From CAIMUS01 sp046347625 (GTDB lineage: Bacteria > Pseudomonadota > Gammaproteobacteria > Competibacterales > Competibacteraceae): a stretch of 64,000 nucleotides of DNA. The notes beneath the pieces were generated by a model, which was given only the letters and a program-made list of their open reading frames with translations, did not search any database and was not told the origin of the DNA. Where the stretch lies: positions 992,001 through 1,056,000 of the forward strand of contig JAXMFU010000002.1 in assembly GCA_046347625.1 (NCBI GenBank). Direction: 5' to 3'. How positions within the stretch are numbered: the stretch's first letter is position 1; each line of letters begins with the position of its first letter. Positions 43,824 to 52,498 of this stretch are shown in pieces. The translations under genes and the position numbers were made by a program.

Positions 43824-44591
43824 CTATAACGCGAACAACTCCGGCGGTTTACGCGGGTTCAAGGTAAGCAGATGCGATTCCGGCAAAGGCCGCCAGAACT
43901 CGCTGTCGGTCAGCGGTTCCGAAGCGACCAGTTGCGCATCCGGAAAACCTTCATCATCGACGTTGTAGTACAGGGCCGGACAATCGGCATGCCAAGCCTG
44001 CCGTACCACATACAGGCCGGTGCCATCGGCAACGATCAGATTCAGCAGGCTGCTTTGCTCGCCCACCCAACCGGCCAATAGATCCAGTAAGGCCGCCAAC
44101 GCCTGTTCCATCGTCAGTTCGGGATCATCGCTCAGCAGATGGCGCAGGAGTGCGAACAGATGCTCGGAGTCAGTATTACTCCGGATTTCCGCTTCCAGAT
44201 GGGGTTCCAGAAAGTCGCGGATCGTGCGCCGCAAGCGGCTGAAGTCACTCAGAAAACCCTGATACAGAAACAGCAGGCGGCCATCATAATAGGGTTGACC
44301 GGGGGAGGGAGCGGCAACGAACGGTGCGCCGGCCTGCTCGACACCGGCCAAAAACAGGCGGGCATAAATGCTGTGAGTCAGATGGGGAAAGTTGCTATCG
44401 ATCCAGACAGGCACCGGCTGAGTATAGACCGCCGGGCTGCCGTCGGCCGCATACCAGCCGATGCCAAAGCCGCCGGGGTAGGAAACCGCCACCTGTTCTC
44501 TACAGGAAAGGTGTAACAAGTTGCAGGTGGGCTCCAGCAGCAGTTCGCTCAGGCGGATATAAGGACCCAGGTAGGCGGCCAGTCTGGACAT
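43824..44591 (-). CDS. EgtC-like class II glutamine amidotransferase with Ser in place of Cys2
   Basis: 255 residues, Ntn-hydrolase fold. The N-terminus reads MSRLAAYLGPYIRLSELLLE; in EgtC/YafJ relatives it is MCRLAAYLG, with Cys2 the nucleophile exposed after Met removal. Other family marks are present: GGFGIGWYAADGSP, YQGFLSDF, and NTDSEHLFALLRHLL. Ser could act as an Ntn nucleophile, but loss of activity is as likely. Family members cleave gamma-glutamyl bonds (EgtC in ergothioneine synthesis). egtB and egtD are not nearby. Confidence 0.85.
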   Translation of the reverse strand: MSRLAAYLGPYIRLSELLLEPTCNLLHLSCREQVAVSYPGGFGIGWYAADGSPAVYTQPVPVWIDSNFPHLTHSIYARLFLAGVEQAGAPFVAAPSPGQPYYDGRLLFLYQGFLSDFSRLRRTIRDFLEPHLEAEIRSNTDSEHLFALLRHLLSDDPELTMEQALAALLDLLAGWVGEQSSLLNLIVADGTGLYVVRQAWHADCPALYYNVDDEGFPDAQLVASEPLTDSEFWRPLPESHLLTLNPRKPPELFAL

Positions 44592-44950
<359 letters not shown>

Positions 44951-47434
44951 TCAATCATGCGCCACCGGCACCACCTGCCAGATCTCCTCGGCATATTCGC
45001 GGATCGTGCGATCCGAGGAAAATTTGCCCATATTCGCAATATTGAGGACGACTTTCCGAGTCCACTCCTGCGGTTGCCGATAGAGTTCATCCACCCGCTC
45101 TTGACAGGCCACGTAATCGGCATAATCGGCCAGCAGCAGGTAATGGTCACCCCCGATGGTCAGCGAATCGACCACGGGCCGAAAGCGCTCCAGATCGTCG
45201 GCGGAAAAATAGCCGCCGCCCACCATGCCCAGCACCTGCCTTAGCTCCGGATTGGCATGGTAATAATCCCAGGGATTGTAGCCGCGCTGCCGCAATTCCG
45301 TCGCTTGTTCGGCGGTCAGACCAAAAATAAAAATATTGTCCTTACCCACTTCATCGCGAATTTCGATATTGGCGCCGTCCAGGGTGCCGATGGTCAGGGC
45401 ACCGTTCAAGGACAACTTCATATTGCCGGTTCCGGAAGCTTCGGTGCCCGCCGTAGAAATCTGCTCGGACAGATCGGCGGCGGGGATAATGCGCTCCGCC
45501 GCGCTGACATCGTAGTTAGGCATGAAAACCACTTTCAGCCGGTCGCCGATTACCGGATCGTGATTGACCACATCCGCTACATCATTGATCAGTTTGATGA
45601 TCAGCTTGGCCATGGCATAGCCGGGCGCGGCCTTGCCGGCAAAGATGACAGTGCGAGGCTGAAAATCCGCCGTAGGATTGGCGCGAATCCGATTATAGCG
45701 GGTAATCACATGCAGCATATTCAGCAGTTGCCGCTTGTACTCATGCATGCGTTTGACCTGAACATCGAACAGCGACTCTGGATTGAGTTGAATCCCTAAG
45801 TGATCCTGGATAAAGGCCACCAGCCGACGCTTGTTTTCCTGCTTGACGGCCTGCAGGGCGCTGCGGAACTCTTTGTCTTCGGCCAGGGGCTCCAGCTTTT
45901 TAAGCTGATCGAGCTGGGTCAGCCAGCGTCGGCCGATATGTTTGCCGATCAATCCGGCCAGTCCCGGATTGGCCTGGTTCAACCAGCGGCGGGGACTGAT
46001 ACCATTGGTTTTATTGACGATCCGCCCTGGGAAAAAGGCGTCGAATTCGGCAAAAGTCGTACGCTTCATCAATTGGGTATGCAGTTCCGCCACTCCGTTG
46101 ATCTTATGACTGCCGACGATGGCCAGATGGCCCATGCGTACACGCTTGGGATTGCCTTCCTCGATCAGCGACAGCCGCCGCATCCGGTCCAGATCGCCCG
46201 GATAGCGGTGATTGACGGCCCGCATGAAATGATGGTTGATCTCATAAATAATTTGCAAATGGCGCGGCAGCAATTTCTCGAACAGATCGACCGGCCAGGA
46301 CTCCAGTGCTTCCGGCAGCAGGGTATGATTGGTGTAGGAAAAAACCCGGGTGCTGATATCCCAAGCTTCATCCCAACTCAGGCCATGGCGATCCTGCAAC
46401 AGCCGCAGCAGTTCTGGAATGGCCAGGGCCGGATGGGTATCGTTCAATTGAATGGCCACTTTGTCGGGTAGGCCCCGGATATCGCTATGAGTGCTCAGGT
46501 AACGGCGCACGATATCCTGCAAGGAAGCGGACACGAAGAAGTACTCCTGGCGCAGCCGCAATTCCCGCCCTACCGCGGTGCTGTCGCTGGGATAGAGCAC
46601 CTTGGAGAGCAGTTCGGATTGGTTTTTCTCCTCGACCGCCATAAAGTAATTGCCCTGGTTGAACTGTGTCAGGTCCAGTTCCCGCGACGCCTTGGCGGAC
46701 CACAGCCGTAAGTTATTGACCGTATTGGTGGCATAGCCGGGAATAGGCATATCATAGGCCATCGCCATGACTTCCTCGGTATCGGCCCAGGCATAACCCG
46801 AGCGGCCGAGTTCATCCCGATATTCGACAACACGGCCACCGAAGTGGACAGGATAGAGCACCTCGGCGCGCGGGAACTCCCAAGGATTGCCATAGCGCAG
46901 CCAGTTATCCGGGTATTCCACCTGGAAGCCCTGATTCAGGCGCTGGTAGAACATGCCATATTCGTAGCGGATACCATAGCCGTAGCCCGGCAAGCGCAAG
47001 GTTGCCATGGAATCCAGAAAGCAGGCCGCCAATCGCCCCAAGCCGCCATTGCCCAAGGCTGCATCCAGTTCCAGTTCGGTAATCACCTCCCGCGAGACAC
47101 CGAATTCTTCCAGTACCTGACAGCATTCTTCATAGACATTCAGATTCAGCATCGTGTTGGTCAGCGCCCGACCGATCAGAAACTCCATCGACAGGTAATA
47201 CACCCGCTTGACGTCCTGCTGATAATAGCTGCGCATGGTCGCCATCCAGCGTTCCGCCAGGCGGTCGCGCAGCGCATAGGCCAGAATGGCGAGCCAGTCG
47301 CGCTGGGTGACCGTGATCGGGTCCTTGGCCACGCTATAGCATTGATGCTGGCTCATACTCTGCCGGATGGAGCTGACGTCCAAACCCAGGTAGTCACGTT
47401 TCAACAGTCGTTTGTTCTTTAATAGTGCGTTCAT
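44951..47434 (-). CDS. glgP: Glycogen/starch/alpha-glucan phosphorylase
   Basis: Releases glucose-1-phosphate from glycogen. 827 residues, full length. GNGGLGRLAACFLDSMATL near 120 and the DTHPALAIPELLRLL segment are present. The C-terminal domain has RMHEYKRQLLN and the PLP-lysine segment EASGTGNMKLSLNGALTIGT. It stands alone without other glg genes. Its stop codon touches the heptanucleotide array. Confidence 0.97.
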   Translation of the reverse strand: MNALLKNKRLLKRDYLGLDVSSIRQSMSQHQCYSVAKDPITVTQRDWLAILAYALRDRLAERWMATMRSYYQQDVKRVYYLSMEFLIGRALTNTMLNLNVYEECCQVLEEFGVSREVITELELDAALGNGGLGRLAACFLDSMATLRLPGYGYGIRYEYGMFYQRLNQGFQVEYPDNWLRYGNPWEFPRAEVLYPVHFGGRVVEYRDELGRSGYAWADTEEVMAMAYDMPIPGYATNTVNNLRLWSAKASRELDLTQFNQGNYFMAVEEKNQSELLSKVLYPSDSTAVGRELRLRQEYFFVSASLQDIVRRYLSTHSDIRGLPDKVAIQLNDTHPALAIPELLRLLQDRHGLSWDEAWDISTRVFSYTNHTLLPEALESWPVDLFEKLLPRHLQIIYEINHHFMRAVNHRYPGDLDRMRRLSLIEEGNPKRVRMGHLAIVGSHKINGVAELHTQLMKRTTFAEFDAFFPGRIVNKTNGISPRRWLNQANPGLAGLIGKHIGRRWLTQLDQLKKLEPLAEDKEFRSALQAVKQENKRRLVAFIQDHLGIQLNPESLFDVQVKRMHEYKRQLLNMLHVITRYNRIRANPTADFQPRTVIFAGKAAPGYAMAKLIIKLINDVADVVNHDPVIGDRLKVVFMPNYDVSAAERIIPAADLSEQISTAGTEASGTGNMKLSLNGALTIGTLDGANIEIRDEVGKDNIFIFGLTAEQATELRQRGYNPWDYYHANPELRQVLGMVGGGYFSADDLERFRPVVDSLTIGGDHYLLLADYADYVACQERVDELYRQPQEWTRKVVLNIANMGKFSSDRTIREYAEEIWQVVPVAHD

Positions 47435-47660
47435 CGCAAAATCTCCAGGTAATTTGCGCCGATCTATCCAGTCTATCCAGACTCAAGGGTAAGAGTAATA
47501 GAACGAAAAATAAGTTTAGTCATCCTTTAGGGCCCTTCTGAAGCGCCGGCGTCCTCGTTCTCGGTAGGGGCGCCGAAGACCCTTGTCGCTTGAATAATCG
47601 CACCCGGACCGGCTCCACCACGTAAAATAGGAGCTACCTTGCCGGCCAACGCTTCAACCT

Positions 47661-49010
47661 ATGGGTCTTCCTGTTGCTAATCATAAGGTATTCGTACTCA
47701 GTGGTCACCGCCACCCGGCGGCACGCTCCACCGCAATATGTCTACTGCTTATCTTCGGCTGTGCCATCGGCCTGCTGACAGCCTTCTTATTAGCCGGCTG
47801 TGGGCAAGAGTCGGGTGCGGCCGTCGAGATCGACTTCTGGGCCATGGGACGGGAAGGCGAAGTGGTGCAGGAACTGCTACCGGCCTTCGAGCGGCGCTAT
47901 CCGGATATCCGGGTACGGGTGCAGCAGATTCCCTGGAGCGCGGCCCATGAAAAATTGCTGACCGCCTATGCCGGCGGTACCATGCCCGATCTGTTTCAAC
48001 TGGGCAATACCTGGATTCCCGAATTCGTAGCGCTGGGCGCGTTGGAACCGCTGGACGGTCGGGCGGCCCAGTCGGCCGGCGTACAGATGGATGACTATTT
48101 CCCCGGCATTCTAGCGACGAGTGTGCTCGCCGGCACCCTGTACGCTATTCCCTGGTATGTGGATACCCGCCTGCTGTTCTATCGCCGCGATATTTTGGCC
48201 AAGGCCGGTTACCGGGAACCGCCGCGCACTTGGGATGCCTGGCTGGATGCCATGCAGCGGATCAAAGCTCAGGAGGGTGCCGAACGCTATGCCATCCTGG
48301 CACCGCTCAACGAGTGGGAACTCCCGACGATTCTGGCGCTGCAAATGGGCGCTGGACTGTTACGGGATAACGCCCGCTACGGTGACTTCCAAAGTCCCGC
48401 CTTCTGCCGGGCCTTCGAGTTCTATCTGGACCTGTTTCGGCAGAGATTGGCACCCGCCGTCGGAGCAACCCAGGTGGCCAATCTCTATCAGGAATTCACC
48501 AACGGTTATTTTGCGCTGTACCTCAGCGGTCCCTGGAATATCGGTGAATTCCAGCGCCGGCTGCCGTCGACGCTCCAGGGACAGTGGTCCACGGCGCCGC
48601 TGCCGGCGCCTGCCGGGGAAACTTTTCCGGGAGTATCGCTGGCGGGCGGCGCCGGTTTGGCGCTGCACCGTGCTTCGACACATAAGGAGGCGGCCTGGAA
48701 ACTGATCGCATATCTCTCCGAGCCGGAACGCCAGGCCGAATTCTATCGGCTGACCGGCAATCTACCGGCCCGTAAGTCTGCCTGGCAGGTCGCCGCCCTG
48801 AGCGAACAAGCGCCTACCCAGGCATTCTGGCTGCAACTCCAGGCGGTGCAGGCACCCCCTAAGATTCCCGAATGGGAACGCATCGCCGACAAGATTGCCC
48901 AATACGCCGAGCGAGTGATCCGTGGCGAAGTGTCGGCGGATGCGGCGCTGGCGGCACTGGATCGTGATGTCGATACGATTCTGGAAAAACGCCGCTGGTT
49001 GCTGCGATAA
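47661..49010 (+). CDS. Sugar ABC transporter substrate-binding lipoprotein
   Basis: 449 residues. A long signal region ends in the lipobox FLLAGC, lipid Cys47. The family 1 extracellular solute-binding fold follows (VEIDFWAMGREGEVVQELLP, PDLFQLGNTWIPEFVALGAL, AIPWYVDTRLLFYRRDIL, GPWNIGEFQRRLP). The closest types are UgpB/MalE-like binding proteins for oligosaccharides or glycerol-3-phosphate. No permease or ATPase gene adjoins it, so it is an orphan. glgP is divergent upstream, suggesting a link to glucan use. Confidence 0.85.
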   Translation: MGLPVANHKVFVLSGHRHPAARSTAICLLLIFGCAIGLLTAFLLAGCGQESGAAVEIDFWAMGREGEVVQELLPAFERRYPDIRVRVQQIPWSAAHEKLLTAYAGGTMPDLFQLGNTWIPEFVALGALEPLDGRAAQSAGVQMDDYFPGILATSVLAGTLYAIPWYVDTRLLFYRRDILAKAGYREPPRTWDAWLDAMQRIKAQEGAERYAILAPLNEWELPTILALQMGAGLLRDNARYGDFQSPAFCRAFEFYLDLFRQRLAPAVGATQVANLYQEFTNGYFALYLSGPWNIGEFQRRLPSTLQGQWSTAPLPAPAGETFPGVSLAGGAGLALHRASTHKEAAWKLIAYLSEPERQAEFYRLTGNLPARKSAWQVAALSEQAPTQAFWLQLQAVQAPPKIPEWERIADKIAQYAERVIRGEVSADAALAALDRDVDTILEKRRWLLR

Positions 49011-49050
49011 CAATCATTCATTCCATCCTCTCTGCTTTAAAGGAGCCTAT

Positions 49051-49617
49051 ATGGCTAATTCGGATTCTATCGATCATTCCTTGGCCGCAGTACCCGAGCG
49101 CAGCTGGTTACTGCGCCTGTTTATGGACGAACTGGGCTTTTTCATCATTTATGTATTAGCCTTGATTGGTGTTGCCTACACAGTCTACGATGCCGGCAAG
49201 AGCGCATGGTATTGGCGATCCATGATTCCTGTTTACTGCCTGTTCTGTATTGCGATCCAGTGGCCTCAGGTTGAGGATACTTTCAGAGAGCGGGTAAAAA
49301 TGGCATTTAAGCAAGTATTGCATTGGGGTGCCTTTCTGCTGGCCATGCAGATTATTTTTATGCCCGAGGTAAGAATCTTGCTAAATGATCAAAGCACCAG
49401 TTTCGTGCTGATCATGATGTTGATTCTCAGCACTTTCCTGGCCGGCGTTTATCTGAACTGGCGGCTATGCGTGGTGGCCGTGCTGATGGCTCTCAGTGAA
49501 GTGGTATTGATTTATTTTCAGGAATCCGCCATTTACGTACTCCTTATCGGCGTAGCTGTTGCCGTTCTCTACGGTTTATGGCTCTGGTGGCGTGCCCGGG
49601 TTCGCGTTGCAGTGTGA
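49051..49617 (+). CDS. Hypothetical membrane protein
   Basis: 188 residues, not recognised. A short N-terminal soluble stretch is followed by about five hydrophobic helices (FFIIYVLALIGVAYTVY, SMIPVYCLFCIAIQW, FVLIMMLILSTFLAGVYLN, AIYVLLIGVAVAVLYGLWLW). AAAGGAG lies 5 bases before ATG. It starts 40 bases after the sugar-binding protein and may be co-transcribed with it. Confidence 0.75.
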   Translation: MANSDSIDHSLAAVPERSWLLRLFMDELGFFIIYVLALIGVAYTVYDAGKSAWYWRSMIPVYCLFCIAIQWPQVEDTFRERVKMAFKQVLHWGAFLLAMQIIFMPEVRILLNDQSTSFVLIMMLILSTFLAGVYLNWRLCVVAVLMALSEVVLIYFQESAIYVLLIGVAVAVLYGLWLWWRARVRVAV

Positions 49618-49626
49618 ATATAAGTC

Positions 49627-49651
49627 GGCGGAACCTGTCCCTGGTTCCGCC
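49627..49651 (+). terminator. Hairpin after the membrane protein gene
   Basis: GGCGGAACC and GGTTCCGCC form a perfect 9 bp stem with a 7-base loop, 9 bases after the stop codon. The T run after it is poor (TTACGGGG), so termination is likely but not certain. Confidence 0.5.
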
Positions 49652-49860
49652 TTACGGGGATTGTGGCGTTGATTGGGACAATTGTGTAAAGGGCGCAGTA
49701 AATGCAAGCGATATCTGCCAACCGTTGAAGCCAACCAACATGGCCATGTACAACCGTACCTATGCGGAGCCGATGATAGCGATAAGTGTCAATGACAGAA
49801 GGGGAAGCCCTTAACACCTATCAGTAGCCGCGCGCGGAGCGCGTCGGCTGCATGCGTTTG

Positions 49861-50085
49861 TTAGGCACTCGATTGCCTACGGCTTGCAAGTACCTCACGA
49901 AGGGCATCATTCACCGCCTTCGCGTTTGGAAAAGCCTTTGAAAGATCGGGATCTATTACCACAACGTTTGTACTTTCCCGATACTGTTTCGCATATTTAC
50001 CACGAACACCACTACGGATAAGTTCCGCAGGATATTCCGGTCTCAAATCGTCTTCTTCAACCATCTTCGTAAGCCCTCTGTTCAT
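49861..50085 (-). CDS. Putative antitoxin partner of BrnT
   Basis: 74 residues (67 if ATG 50064 is used). YPAELIRSGVRGKYAKQYRE is followed by VVVIDPDLSKAFPNAKAVNDALREVL, a short DNA-binding-type antitoxin C-terminus. It overlaps the end of the BrnT gene and is transcribed after it, the toxin-then-antitoxin order of brnTA loci. It is not a close match to the BrnA consensus, so the antitoxin role rests mostly on position. Confidence 0.7.
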   Translation of the reverse strand: MNRGLTKMVEEDDLRPEYPAELIRSGVRGKYAKQYRESTNVVVIDPDLSKAFPNAKAVNDALREVLASRRQSSA

Positions 50086-50329
50086 GGCGAGTTAGTGGCC
50101 GCACTGAAATAATTCTGATTTTATTGCCTCGTTCAACGTGAGACACAACCAAAGCTCGACCATTTACCGAGACACCAAACGTAAGGAAGCGATCTTCGCC
50201 AAAAGAATGGTCTGGGTCCGGGACTGTTCTCGACAGCCAATCTGCGAACACAGTAGTTGCTTCATTAAATGAAACCCCGTGTCTGCGAAGATTAGCATCG
50301 GCTTTAGCTTGATTCCACTCGAATTCCAT
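50057..50329 (-). CDS. brnT: BrnT family toxin
   Basis: 90 residues, RelE-like RNase fold of the BrnT family. EFEWNQAKADANLRRHGVSF at the start, FGVSVNGRALVVSHVERGNK in the middle and IRIISVRPLTRHEQRAYEDG at the end are characteristic. BrnT toxins inhibit translation and are neutralised by the downstream-encoded partner, here overlapping by 29 bases. Confidence 0.88.
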   Translation of the reverse strand: MEFEWNQAKADANLRRHGVSFNEATTVFADWLSRTVPDPDHSFGEDRFLTFGVSVNGRALVVSHVERGNKIRIISVRPLTRHEQRAYEDG

Positions 50330-50539
50330 AAAAAATCAAATTTCGTGCCTTAAGCCAGTCGGTGAAGGTGGGCAGTGCCCACCGGGTTTCTTCCGAACCG
50401 CCGTCCTACCCAAAACCATAGCACAAATTTTCCAACTTGCCACCAGCGGGGGGCTTCCTTCCGCAAAGATGGGGTGGCGTTGAACCATCCAGATAGTTGG
50501 GTGGGATGGAGAGAAAGTCCACCCACCCTAACGTGGAGG

Positions 50540-50944
50540 TTACCGGCGCTGCGCGGCTTTATCGCGCAGCGTCCGGTGGACCGCAGGGTTAGATGCGTTT
50601 TTTGGAGAGCACATCTGCAATATAGTCAGCCGCATTAATGCCTCCTTGTTGGTCAGTTTCGAGCGTGGCGGGCGTGACATCTTTAGACGGCCAAAGGGCG
50701 TTAATAACGAAACGATCAAGTTGCGCTTCGGTCTCCAATGCCTGCGCAAAGTCGTTATTGCCGGATCGAGCGAGAGGTCGTCAATGTTCTCAAGAATGTC
50801 GTCTATCGACTGCTCGGCAACTAAAAAGGGAGCCAACATTGATCGGTATTCTTTGTCAATACATAGGCTATGCAACTGCCAAGCCCAATAGAAGAATTGC
50901 TTGATTGATGCTTTGTCCTTTCTCCGAATCATGAAGTCGACCAC
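50540..50944 (-). CDS. Hypothetical protein, C-terminus runs into a repeat
   Basis: 134 codons from GTG 50944, or from ATG 50932. The first ~105 residues (KASIKQFFYWAWQLHSLCID, AEQSIDDILENIDDLSLDPA) look like ordinary helical protein and are not recognised. The last ~20 (NPAVHRTLRDKAAQRR) are read from a palindromic repeat, suggesting the natural C-terminus was lost. It abuts a transposase remnant. It could be a truncated or dead gene. Confidence 0.4.
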   Translation of the reverse strand: MVDFMIRRKDKASIKQFFYWAWQLHSLCIDKEYRSMLAPFLVAEQSIDDILENIDDLSLDPAITTLRRHWRPKRNLIVSLLTPFGRLKMSRPPRSKLTNKEALMRLTILQMCSPKNASNPAVHRTLRDKAAQRR

Positions 50945-50947
50945 GCC

Positions 50948-51477
50948 TTGGGTAACACCCCTCGCGTCGAGATTCTGGACCGGTTACATGCCAGCAGCTA
51001 TGGCAGGCCGTGCATCTGTTTCATCCGGTCGGTAGTGACCTGGCGATGCGGCTGATGAAACTGCTGGTCCTGGGATTGTCGAGTGGCGTGGGGGCCGCGC
51101 TGATCCCCTGGCGCACTGACCAAGCCGAGTCGATGGGGTTAAGCGCCGCGCCGCGGGAACGGCTGGAGCAGATTAGCCACTATTTTCACCATAACCGCGA
51201 GCGTCTGCACGATGATCAGTACCTGGCGGCCGGTTATCCTATCGCCTCCGGGGTGATCGAAGGCGCCTGCCGGCAGGTGATCACGGATCGCCTGGAGCGT
51301 ACCGGCATGCACTGGACGGTTCCCGGTGCTCAGGCGCTACTGCACTTACGCTGTGTGGCCCTCAACGGGGACTGGGCGGCGTTCCTGAATCACTACATCG
51401 ATCAGGAATCGAAGCGACTCTATCCGCAGGCCCATTGGGTCGAGCCAGCCGAATGGCCCTTACTCAAAGCCGCTTGA
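50948..51477 (+). pseudogene. ISKra4-like transposase remnant (C-terminal part)
   Basis: From about 50950 one frame reads TPRVEILDRLHASSYG and, after a small frame change near 51000, another reads LWQAVHLFHPVGSDLAMRLM to AGYPIASGVIEGACRQVITD, DRLERTGMHWTVPGAQALLH and a stop. IEGACRQ and the preceding YPIASGV are hallmarks of ISKra4-type DDE transposases. The N-terminal half is absent. Confidence 0.75.
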
Positions 51478-51668
51478 TCGGAGGCGCGCTCGACTGGTTA
51501 CGCCCTATTGAAAAAGATAGTTAATCAGTTTTTCTCATCCAAACCAAAAGCCTTCTTTGCCTCGTTAACCCGGAGGAGCTTTATCTTCGATGCCCTTCAA
51601 AAAATTGGAATGGTACCAGATACTGCTTAAAGTAGTTTTTTAGTACCATTTGGTATCATCACTCACCT

Positions 51669-51700
51669 CTCGGTTTCTCGGTTTCTCGGTTTCTCGGTTT
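51669..51700. repeat. Octanucleotide tandem repeat CTCGGTTT x4
   Basis: Four perfect head-to-tail copies, followed by a stem with GAGAAACTG. Different unit length from the heptamer arrays elsewhere. Confidence 0.85.
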
Positions 51701-51844
51701 GAGAAACTGTTACTTTAAGATAGAGAGGTTAACCCCGATGACCCTTCATAGCATCTACGCCGGCTTCTTCCACAACTTGAGCGCGACACATGTGATTAAG
51801 GCTAAACACGCTGACACCAGAATCCAGAACAGGGTGATCAGTCT

Positions 51845-51913
51845 GTCGGGTTACGACGCGCCCGTCATCTGGCGGCGAGCGGCTCCCTGGGTGGCAGGCG
51901 CGTCTAACCCGAC
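51845..51913. repeat. REP-like palindrome, GTCGGGTTACGACGCG family
   Basis: GTCGGGTTACGACGCGCCCG and GGCAGGCGCGTCTAACCCGA form the outer arms. Same family as 24981-25056 and 29055-29605; the phrase GGGAG(A/G)ATTTTCACGG follows both here and at 25056. Confidence 0.7.
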
Positions 51914-52110
51914 CTGCGGGAGAATTTTCACGGCAACCTACGCACTCATAAGATAGGAAACGAAGGCTAAGCTGGAGTAAGCTAACGGGGTATCGTCACC
52001 TCGATCGGATCATCCCATGTTCCCTCTGTTAAACAGAATTTAAAAATTGCCGGGATCCATGCCAAGCTTAATCCATCCCCTCCACTGCATGCTGGCGGAA
52101 AATTACAACC

Positions 52111-52494
52111 ATGAACCTGGAAAAAGTCATTTTCGGTTTCTTTATCGTGCTGGCGGCCACGCTCAATTTCGGCTTTTTCACCGGCGATCTCGACGTGCCC
52201 CATCAGCACGATATTTACGAACTGTTCGCCGCGATTGTCGTCAACTTTATCGCCACTGTGCTGAAGTTCGGCGACCGCACCCAGATCGGCGCCATCCATC
52301 TGGCGACCAGCCTGGTGGCCGATCTGCAATTGATCGGTGCCGCCGTGATCTGGGGCGTGGCGGTCCACGTGACCGGCGAGGGAATGACGCCCGGCGTAAC
52401 CGCCAGCGTAGTGTCCTTCGCCGGTGGCGCGCTGCTCGCCAATATCGTCTCGGTAGTGTTGTTGATCATCGAAACGGTCATGTTACGGCGCTGA
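52111..52494 (+). CDS. DUF6394 family membrane protein
   Basis: 127 residues, about four hydrophobic segments. MNLEKVIFGFFIVLAATLNF, YELFAAIVVNFIATVLKFGD and LATSLVADLQLIGAAVIWG are typical of DUF6394, whose function is unknown. It lies 4 bases before a potassium-channel gene, so the two are almost certainly one operon, suggesting a role in ion transport. Confidence 0.85.
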   Translation: MNLEKVIFGFFIVLAATLNFGFFTGDLDVPHQHDIYELFAAIVVNFIATVLKFGDRTQIGAIHLATSLVADLQLIGAAVIWGVAVHVTGEGMTPGVTASVVSFAGGALLANIVSVVLLIIETVMLRR

Positions 52495-52498
52495 AGCC

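Larger units (their letters stand above)
51478..52110. other. Repeat-containing spacer
   Basis: No gene is visible. It holds four copies of CTCGGTTT (51669-51700) and a GTCGGGTTA-type palindrome (51845-51913). The 18-base string GCGCTCGACTGGTTACGC just after the transposase remnant also occurs near 41132, perhaps an IS-end remnant. Confidence 0.5.

Noticed and set aside
50540..50944. Avd-like DGR accessory protein candidate
   Set aside because: Size is similar, but the sequence lacks a clear four-helix pattern, ends in a repeat, is far from the VR genes, and no reverse transcriptase adjoins it.
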